A stretch of DNA of 11,931 bases, from assembly GCA_031550915.1 (NCBI GenBank), contig JAVBOF010000029.1, positions 1-11,931 of the forward strand. Reading direction: 5' to 3'. This document shows positions 6,281 to 11,931 of the stretch, in pieces. A model generated the notes under the pieces. The model had not been told where the DNA came from, searched no databases, and saw nothing but the letters and a program-made list of their open reading frames with translations. Source of the DNA: JAVBOF01 sp031550915. Lineage in GTDB: Bacteria; Bacillota; Clostridia; Christensenellales; MGBC116941. A program made the position numbers and the translations under genes. Position 1 is the first letter of the stretch. Each line of letters begins with the position of its first letter.

Positions 6281-8262
6281 AGCGAACCACCGCTTTTTCG
6301 CAAAAGCTCGTAGAAAGCTTCTTCGTCCAATATTGCCACACCCAGCTCCCTGGCTTTGTCCAGCTTGCTTCCCGCCGCCGTTCCCGCCAAAACATAGTCG
6401 GTCTTTTTACTAATTGAAGAAGTCGGTTTCCCGCCGTTTTGTTCTATTATCACTTCAAAGTCCTGACGCGGCCGCGAAAGAGTTCCGGTCAATACTATGC
6501 TTTTGCCTTGCAGGGCATTTCCAGCTGTATCAGCAGATACCGGACAAACTCCGGCATCCAGGATTTTCTGTAAATTTTCCATCTCTTTAGTATCACCAAA
6601 AAAATCTACAATTGCTTTTGCCAGAATGTCCCCTATATCGAATATGCTTTTCAGATCCTCTTCCTTTGCTTCACGCAGTCTTTCGAGCGAATCAAAGGAT
6701 TTTACCAGTATCTTTGCCGTCCTCCTGCCAACTCCGGGTATACCAAGCGCATATATAAAGGCGTCCAATTCCTTGCTTTTGCTTTTCTTAAGAGAATTTA
6801 AAAAATTTTCAGCACGCCTGTCCTTCCATCCGTCTAAAGCAAGTAGCCTGTCCTTATCCAGGAAATACAATTCATTTATACTTCGTATGCCAATATCATC
6901 ATAAAACTGTTCGGCTGTCTTATCATTAAAGCCCTCGATATCCATTGCGTCACGCGAAGCAAAATGTACAAGCCTTTCAACAAGCTGAGGCCTACAGTTG
7001 TTTTTATTAATGCAAAACAGGTTTGCGCCTTTTTCGATAAGCTTTGAGCCGCAAGCGGGGCAGGATTCCGGAACTTCCACCGACTCTCCCGCGGTTTCGG
7101 TTGACACGCCTAATATCTCCGGAATTACGTCATTGCTCCTTCGTATCCAAACCGTGGATCCAATGCCGATTCTTTTTCTTTCGATATCACCCGCATTATT
7201 CAGCGTTGCGTTGCTCACCGTGACCCCGCCTATATCAACGGGTTCCAGCCTTGCGAGTGGAGTTATCTTGCCGGTCCTCCCAACGTTCCAATTGATATCC
7301 AAAAGCTTTGTCGTAACAACATCTGCTTCAAACTTATACGCAATTGCCCATCTGGGGAATTTTTCTGTGTTTCCCAACTCATCCCTCAGCGCCATGTCGC
7401 TCAGCTTTATGACAAGTCCGTCGATGAGGTAATCCAACGAGCTTCTCGTTTTTTCGACATCATCGATATAGCCCAAAATATCGTCGAAGCTCTTCGATGC
7501 CATGAAATATGGCGAGACAGGAAACCCGCACTCCTCTATAAACTTCATCATTTCCAGCGATGTTGAAAAGCGCCTTCCTTCGATATAGCCTATATTATAA
7601 AAAAATGCGTCCAGCTTCCGCTGCGAAGTGACCGAGGGATCAAGATTTCGCAATGCCCCCGCGGCGGCGTTCCTTGCGTTTTTTAGAGGATCCGATGCGG
7701 TTTTGTTATATTCGTTTAGTACACTAAGGCGCATTATCCCTTCGCCTTGAATCTCCAACCTGCCCTTGAATGGTATAGACAACGGTATTGATCGTATGGT
7801 CTTTATCTGAGGCAGGATCGATTCGCCGGTTATACCGTTGCCTCGCGTCGAAGCTTGCACAAGAATGCCTTCAGAATATGTAAGGTTGATTGTAAGGCCA
7901 TCAAATTTGTATTCTAGCGTATATTCAAGCTCCCTCTCACCCAGTGATTTCCTTATCCTTCCGAGCCAGTCGGCGGCCTCCTGTTTGTTTTTGCATTTAT
8001 CCAGGCTCTGAAGCCTTGCAATGTGCCTATGCTCAGAAAAAGCCTTTATGGGCTCTGCCCCGACTCTCTGCGTCGGCGAATTTGGCAAAGCAAAGCCATA
8101 TTGTTTTTCCAAAGATACGAGTTCATCGTATAGCGCGTCATATTCCGCATCACTTATCGTAGGCTCGTCTTTTACATAATAGCTGTGCGCGTGCCTGTTC
8201 AATTCATCACAAAGTTTTTGCATCCTATCGTTATCCACGATTATGTCCCATCCTTCCGTCAA
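6277..8262 (-). CDS. ligA: NAD-dependent DNA ligase LigA
   Basis: LigA seals nicks in replication and repair using NAD+. All domains are present in the 661-residue frame. Domain Ia has SYYVKDEPTISDAEYD (28-43). The adenylation domain has nucleophile K119 in KFDG (119-122), E174, K286 in DGLVIK and K310 in PRWAIAYKF. The OB fold has VGRTGKITPLARLEPV (328-342). Then come a Cys4 zinc finger (C401, C404, C417, C423), helix-hairpin-helix repeats (about 500-555, with ALGIPGVGRRTAK) and a C-terminal BRCT domain (584-661). Several residues usually fixed in LigA differ. The frame opens at a TTG that overlaps the pcrA stop (TTGA) without a clear ribosome site. GTG at 8238, eight bases after GGATGGG, or ATG at 8223 are alternatives; the GTG start gives an N-terminus about the length of E. 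coli LigA's. Confidence 0.94.
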   Translation of the reverse strand: MTEGWDIIVDNDRMQKLCDELNRHAHSYYVKDEPTISDAEYDALYDELVSLEKQYGFALPNSPTQRVGAEPIKAFSEHRHIARLQSLDKCKNKQEAADWLGRIRKSLGERELEYTLEYKFDGLTINLTYSEGILVQASTRGNGITGESILPQIKTIRSIPLSIPFKGRLEIQGEGIMRLSVLNEYNKTASDPLKNARNAAAGALRNLDPSVTSQRKLDAFFYNIGYIEGRRFSTSLEMMKFIEECGFPVSPYFMASKSFDDILGYIDDVEKTRSSLDYLIDGLVIKLSDMALRDELGNTEKFPRWAIAYKFEADVVTTKLLDINWNVGRTGKITPLARLEPVDIGGVTVSNATLNNAGDIERKRIGIGSTVWIRRSNDVIPEILGVSTETAGESVEVPESCPACGSKLIEKGANLFCINKNNCRPQLVERLVHFASRDAMDIEGFNDKTAEQFYDDIGIRSINELYFLDKDRLLALDGWKDRRAENFLNSLKKSKSKELDAFIYALGIPGVGRRTAKILVKSFDSLERLREAKEEDLKSIFDIGDILAKAIVDFFGDTKEMENLQKILDAGVCPVSADTAGNALQGKSIVLTGTLSRPRQDFEVIIEQNGGKPTSSISKKTDYVLAGTAAGSKLDKARELGVAILDEEAFYELLRKSGGSL

Positions 8263-10424
8263 TTCAAAACGCTTATGGGCGCGTAATCTACCATCAATGG
8301 CTTTATTCCCTGTCCTTCAAAGGCAACATCTATTATTCTGCCCTTGCCGCTGCCCTTGATATTGATGATCGTCCCAACGCCAAAAACCTTATGCTCTATC
8401 TTTTGGGATATGCGAAGCTCGCCGATATCCGCCTTTGCGCTCGGCTTCCGGATCTGGCTTTCCGCCTGCGCCGTACCGCTTTGCCCCGTTTCGGTGTTTC
8501 TTGCTTTGCCCATTGGCATAGTATAGTCTTTTGGTATCTCTTCTAAAAACCTTGACGGGCGGTTCACCTGCATCCGTCCAAACAAATTCCTTACATCGGT
8601 ATGGCTCAAGAACAACTGTCTTTTTGCGCGTGTAATACCGACGTAACAAAGCCTGCGCTCTTCCTCAATGCCGTCTTCCGAGAAAACGCTGCGAACATGC
8701 GGAAACAGGTTCTCCTCCATGCCGGCAATGAACACAACGGGGAACTCCAGTCCCTTTGCGCTGTGCATAGTCATCAATGTGACCGCTCCGCCGCCGTCCA
8801 AGCTATCCATATCGCTAACCAAAGCTATCTGGTCAAGCAATCCTGCGAGGGTGGCGTCCTCATCGTTTTTTTCGTAATCATATACCGCGCCCAGGAACTC
8901 ATCAATGTTTTCTACACGCATCTCAGCTTCCTGGGTATTTTCTATGGCACTATAATATTCCTTTATACCGGCCTTATCTATCATCTTTTGCACAAACTCG
9001 CCAATCGGAAGTATAGCCGAATAAGCCGCGAGACCGCGCATATCGTCGGCAAACGCTATGATATTCTTTTTTGCGGTGGGCTTCATATCCGATCCATCGA
9101 CTTCCATAGCCATGGCAAACATGGATTGTCCATATAATGCAGCGGCTTTTTCGAGCGCTTCTACCGAAGTATTGCCGATGCCCCTTCGGGGTACGTTTAT
9201 TATGCGTTTTAGGCTTACGTCGTCATTAGGATTGACCAAAAGCCTGAGATATGCGATTATATCCTTTATTTCCTTACGGTCATAGAATTTTTGCCCGCCG
9301 TAAACCTTATATGGAAAGCCGTAACGTACAAGCGTTTCTTCAAGTATGCGCGACTGCGCGTTCATACGGTATAAAACCGCGAAACTCCCATGCTTCAAAC
9401 CCTGCCTATCCATAAGGTAGGACATCACTTCACATATATATTTGGCTTCCGCACGTTCATCCTGCGCACGGATTATTCCGATCTTTTCACCGTTCCCTTT
9501 TTCGGTCCAAAGCTTTTTTGGCTTGCGCTCTAAATTGTTGGCTATTACGCTGTTTGCGGCCGATAGGATATTTCCTGTGGATCGGTAGTTTTGCTCAAGA
9601 CGTATTACATGCACGTTGGGGAAATCCTTTTCAAACTCCATGATATTTCGTATAGTCGCGCCCCTCCAGCCGTATATGCTCTGGTCATCATCCCCGACTA
9701 CGCATACGTTTCCCCATTCCGAAGCAAGGTGTTTAACAAGCAGATACTGTACATGGTTTGTATCCTGGTATTCGTCGATATTTATATACTTGAACTTTGT
9801 GGCGTAGTACTTTAGCGTCTCTTTATCCTTTTCAAAAAGCTCTATGGTGTTTACAAGAAGATCGTCAAAATCCATGGCGTTTAGGCTTTTGAGCTTTGCT
9901 GTATATTTGGCGTAAACCTCCGCAACTATGTTTTCCTTAAAACCTTCGCCGTACTCTAAAGTATACCTCTCAGGCGGAATGCCGCCGTTTTTGGCTTCGG
10001 ATATCTTGTACTTTATTTCCTTTGGCGAAAAGTCTTCAAGAACAATATTTTTTTCCTTTAGGCATGCCTTTATGACGGATTCCGAGTCGGATTCGTCGTA
10101 AATCGAAAACCCTTCGCTGTACCCTATTTTCTGGCAATCACGCTTTAAAACGCGTACACAGAACGAATGAAAGGTGCTCGCCCAAACCTCGTTTCCGCGC
10201 TCTCCAACCAAATCCACTATTCTGGTTTTCATCTCATTGGCCGCCTTGTTTGTAAACGTAAGTGCCAGTATGTTCCAGGGCATCACGCCATTTTCCATAA
10301 GATAGGCGACGCGGTATGTTAAAACGCGGGTCTTACCGGAGCCAGCACCCGCCAATATTAAAAGCGGTCTCTCGTTATAAAGCACCGCCTCTTTTTGTTT
10401 ATCATTTAAAACCGAAAGATCCAT
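8259..10424 (-). CDS. pcrA: ATP-dependent DNA helicase PcrA/UvrD
   Basis: This superfamily 1A 3'-5' helicase acts in nucleotide-excision repair, removal of RecA filaments and resolution of replication-transcription conflicts. The 721-residue product has the full motif set: motif Q LNDKQKEAV (6-14), Walker A AGAGSGKT (25-32), Ia LTFTNKAANEM (55-65), Walker B IDEYQDTN (216-223), motif III GDDDQSIYGWRGA (244-256), motif IV LEQNYRS (276-282), motif V MTMHSAKGLEF (551-561) and motif VI CYVGITRAK (593-601). After a low-complexity linker (about 635-668), the last ~50 residues (EHKVFGVGTI onward) form the Tudor-like domain that in PcrA contacts RNA polymerase. The ATG at 10424 is preceded by GAGG. 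pcrB, its neighbour in bacilli, is absent; a FAH-family gene lies 16 bases upstream instead. It is coupled to ligA by a 4-bp overlap. Confidence 0.97.
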   Translation of the reverse strand: MDLSVLNDKQKEAVLYNERPLLILAGAGSGKTRVLTYRVAYLMENGVMPWNILALTFTNKAANEMKTRIVDLVGERGNEVWASTFHSFCVRVLKRDCQKIGYSEGFSIYDESDSESVIKACLKEKNIVLEDFSPKEIKYKISEAKNGGIPPERYTLEYGEGFKENIVAEVYAKYTAKLKSLNAMDFDDLLVNTIELFEKDKETLKYYATKFKYINIDEYQDTNHVQYLLVKHLASEWGNVCVVGDDDQSIYGWRGATIRNIMEFEKDFPNVHVIRLEQNYRSTGNILSAANSVIANNLERKPKKLWTEKGNGEKIGIIRAQDERAEAKYICEVMSYLMDRQGLKHGSFAVLYRMNAQSRILEETLVRYGFPYKVYGGQKFYDRKEIKDIIAYLRLLVNPNDDVSLKRIINVPRRGIGNTSVEALEKAAALYGQSMFAMAMEVDGSDMKPTAKKNIIAFADDMRGLAAYSAILPIGEFVQKMIDKAGIKEYYSAIENTQEAEMRVENIDEFLGAVYDYEKNDEDATLAGLLDQIALVSDMDSLDGGGAVTLMTMHSAKGLEFPVVFIAGMEENLFPHVRSVFSEDGIEEERRLCYVGITRAKRQLFLSHTDVRNLFGRMQVNRPSRFLEEIPKDYTMPMGKARNTETGQSGTAQAESQIRKPSAKADIGELRISQKIEHKVFGVGTIINIKGSGKGRIIDVAFEGQGIKPLMVDYAPISVLN

Positions 10425-10440
10425 CTATAAACCTCTTCGC

Positions 10441-11190
10441 TCAGACCACCGTGTTTCTAAGCGTACCAATCCCTTCTACAGTTATTTCTATCGTATCCCC
10501 TTTTTCCATCTTGCCAATGCCGGAGGGAGTACCTGTCGCTATTATATCAAACGGAAGCAACGTCATAATTCCGCTTATATATTCAATTAGTTCAGGAACG
10601 TTGAAAATCATATCCGATGTCCGTCCATCCTGCCTCAATTCTCCGTTCAAACGGGACTGAACGCCGATATCCGAAACATCCAAATCCGTCTCTATCCATG
10701 GGCCAATGGGGCAGAAAGTATCAAAGCCCTTGCATACCGACCATTGTTCACCCGGCTTTTGAAGATCCCTTGCCGTCACATCATTGAGGCAGGTATAACC
10801 AAGTATATAGTCCAAAGCCTCATCACGCGGCACATCTTTACAAACCCGTCCAATTACTATCCCGAGTTCGCCTTCATAGTCCACTCGGTTGGAATGCTTC
10901 GTTATAACAATTTCTTCATCCGGCCCGATTACGCACGTTGACGGCTTAAGGAAGATTACCGGGGACGAAGGCCTTTCTTTTAGATCTGCATGTAGTTCCT
11001 TTATATGCGCATCATAATTCATACCTACGGCCACGATCTTGCCGGGAACGCACGGAGACAGCAGCTTGAATTCCTTGCATTCGTCTGTTTCTATAAATCC
11101 GCCATTGCGTATTAAAAGCCCAATATACTTTCCATCCCTGTATACGGCATACTTTATTACACCCTGCTCTATTATCCTGCAAAGCTTCAT
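10441..11190 (-). CDS. Fumarylacetoacetate hydrolase (FAH) family protein
   Basis: Members of this family hydrolyse or decarboxylate carbon-carbon bonds in acylpyruvates, 2-oxo acids and related diketo compounds with a bound Mg2+ or Mn2+. The 249-residue product has a short N-terminal region (1-50) and then the FAH catalytic fold: VGMNYDAHIKEL (55-66), FLKPSTCVIGP (80-90), metal ligands E106, E108 (YEGELGIVIG, 105-114) and D137 (NDVTARDLQ, 136-144), KGFDTFCPIGPW (154-165) and ATGTPSGIG (218-226), all in the canonical order. The single-domain length fits acylpyruvase-like or oxaloacetate-decarboxylase-like members rather than a true fumarylacetoacetase, and no aromatic-degradation genes are nearby, so the substrate cannot be named. 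The ATG at 11190 follows GGAGG by seven bases. It sits between an SSB-like gene and pcrA, probably in the same transcript. Confidence 0.9.
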   Translation of the reverse strand: MKLCRIIEQGVIKYAVYRDGKYIGLLIRNGGFIETDECKEFKLLSPCVPGKIVAVGMNYDAHIKELHADLKERPSSPVIFLKPSTCVIGPDEEIVITKHSNRVDYEGELGIVIGRVCKDVPRDEALDYILGYTCLNDVTARDLQKPGEQWSVCKGFDTFCPIGPWIETDLDVSDIGVQSRLNGELRQDGRTSDMIFNVPELIEYISGIMTLLPFDIIATGTPSGIGKMEKGDTIEITVEGIGTLRNTVV

Positions 11191-11249
11191 AGCTTGTCCT
11201 CCATTTCCTGCTAATAAGAGTTTATCACATTTGGCATCGCGATTAAATT
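11191..11249 (-). other. Short intergenic gap between the tandem-OB gene and the FAH gene
   Basis: This 59-base gap contains the FAH gene's GGAGG site (11198-11202) and an 8-bp palindrome ATCGCGAT (11236-11243). I see no terminator and only a weak -10-like TGTGATAAA (11222-11230 on the minus strand) with no matching -35, so I do not call a promoter here. Confidence 0.5.
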
Positions 11250-11885
11250 CTATTTATCATAATTTATACCGGGAAGTTCCATACGGGAGATCGAAACCTC
11301 ATATGCCGTACGGCGCACAGTATTATCCTCCGAAATGACCTTTTCATATTCGCGGCTTTGCATCCTGCCGCTTACCCTCAGTCTGTCTCCCACATCCAAA
11401 GTGCCCGCAAAACGCGCATTTCGGCTCCATGCGATACAAGGTATATAATCCGACTTGTTGTATCCCCTGTTTACGGCAAGCAGCATGTCGGTTATCTCAC
11501 GGTTGAAAGGCGTGGTACGGTAAATCGGCGGCTTACACAAATAGCCCTCCAAGAACACTTCATTTGTTATATCCGTTTCCCTTCCAACGACCAAGCTTCT
11601 AGCAAAAATCGTCAGAACCAGTCTGTTGTTTCCATCTATGTATTTATTATAGGAACGCATCTGGCCGGTTATTGTCACGTCTACATCTTCCAGGCCATAG
11701 ATATTATCTCCTAAAAGCCTCTCAGAGAGCGTGACCGGCAAAATGTCGTAATAATCGCTCAGTCTCTTTACCCTTAAATAACAGATATAGAAACCTTCGC
11801 CATATAATTGATGGCTGAATTCCAGCGGCGATGAAACCGTGCCACATATTGTGACCCTGTTGTTGACCAGAGCATGGTCCTCCAT
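11250..11885 (-). CDS. Tandem OB-fold, single-stranded DNA-binding-like protein
   Basis: The 211-residue product appears to be two OB folds in a row. The second (about residues 107-205) reads like bacterial SSB/PriB: NEVFLEGYLCKPPIYRTTP (108-126), MLLAVNR (134-140), DYIPCIAW (146-153), GDRLRVSGRMQSREYE (166-181) and YEVSISRMEL (195-204). The first (about 7-100) is more divergent but keeps the pattern NRVTICGTVSSPLEF (9-23), FYICYLRVKR (32-41), DVDVTITGQMRSY (67-79) and LTIFARSLVV (91-100). It probably binds single-stranded DNA, but it ends GINYDK and lacks the acidic DDxxPF tail that true SSB uses to recruit partners. The start is the ATG at 11885, eight bases after GGAGG; a GTG at 11900 in the same frame would lie upstream of that site and is unlikely. 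Other readings are a PriB-like or repair-specific SSB paralogue. Confidence 0.75.
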   Translation of the reverse strand: MEDHALVNNRVTICGTVSSPLEFSHQLYGEGFYICYLRVKRLSDYYDILPVTLSERLLGDNIYGLEDVDVTITGQMRSYNKYIDGNNRLVLTIFARSLVVGRETDITNEVFLEGYLCKPPIYRTTPFNREITDMLLAVNRGYNKSDYIPCIAWSRNARFAGTLDVGDRLRVSGRMQSREYEKVISEDNTVRRTAYEVSISRMELPGINYDK

Positions 11886-11893
11886 TCGTTTTT

Positions 11894-11898
11894 CCTCC
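11894..11898 (-). promoter_or_regulatory. Ribosome binding site of the tandem-OB gene (GGAGG)
   Basis: GGAGG on the minus strand ends eight bases before the ATG at 11885. It begins within the codon after an in-frame GTG at 11900, so that GTG cannot use it. This decides the start in favour of the ATG and gives 211 residues. Confidence 0.75.
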
Positions 11899-11931
11899 AC
11901 ACAGAACTTTCACAGATGTACAATAAGTATG

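Noticed and set aside
8389..8649. Minus-strand 86-codon frame inside pcrA
   Set aside because: It is a shifted frame of the well-supported PcrA C-terminal coding region, rich in Arg and Lys and with no recognisable domain.
8601..9137. Plus-strand 178-codon open frame opposite pcrA
   Set aside because: It lies antisense to intact helicase motifs, has no own ribosome site or domain pattern and is best explained by codon bias of pcrA.
11236..11243. ATCGCGAT palindrome as an operator
   Set aside because: Eight bases only, single occurrence noted, no promoter beside it; consistent with chance.
11886..11900. GTG start at 11900 for the tandem-OB gene
   Set aside because: The GGAGG ribosome site overlaps the codons just after this GTG and is ideally placed for the ATG at 11885 instead.

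Overview
The window looks like chromosome from a Bacillota bacterium, most likely Clostridia. The main reason is the gene order yicC-remA-gmk-rpoZ-coaBC-priA, which is typical of that phylum, together with remA itself and a clostridial-type AIR-synthase-like protein. Base composition is moderate, and TTG and GTG starts occur among the genes. All eleven complete genes and the one partial gene lie on the minus strand, so transcription runs from high to low coordinates. There are no RNA genes, insertion sequences, prophage genes, CRISPR arrays or gene-free stretches over 90 bases.

Upstream half, in transcription order (11900 down to 3966): a two-OB-fold, SSB-like protein; a fumarylacetoacetate-hydrolase-family enzyme; the helicase PcrA; the NAD-dependent DNA ligase LigA; a GatA-like amidase; and an AIR-synthase/HypE-like ATP-binding protein. 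From pcrA to the AIR-synthase-like gene each junction is a 4-bp stop/start overlap, which points to one translationally coupled transcript. In many Bacillota pcrA-ligA is followed by gatC-gatA-gatB. Here only a GatA-like gene is present and its partner is a PurM-superfamily protein, which makes this the least ordinary part of the window.

Downstream half (3957 down to 1): an 87-base intergenic gap carries a convincing sigma-A-type promoter with an extended -10. It drives yicC (RNase-related), remA (DNA-binding regulator), gmk (guanylate kinase), rpoZ (RNA polymerase omega), coaBC (coenzyme A synthesis) and priA (replication restart helicase, cut by the window edge after 212 codons). remA/gmk and gmk/rpoZ also overlap by 4 bp. 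This is a housekeeping operon linking nucleotide, coenzyme A, transcription and replication-restart functions.

I see no clearly new system. The best leads are the coupled amidase plus AIR-synthase-like pair, the tail-less tandem-OB protein, a LigA with several changed family-conserved residues, and a repeated CTGTGA element inside the yicC promoter.
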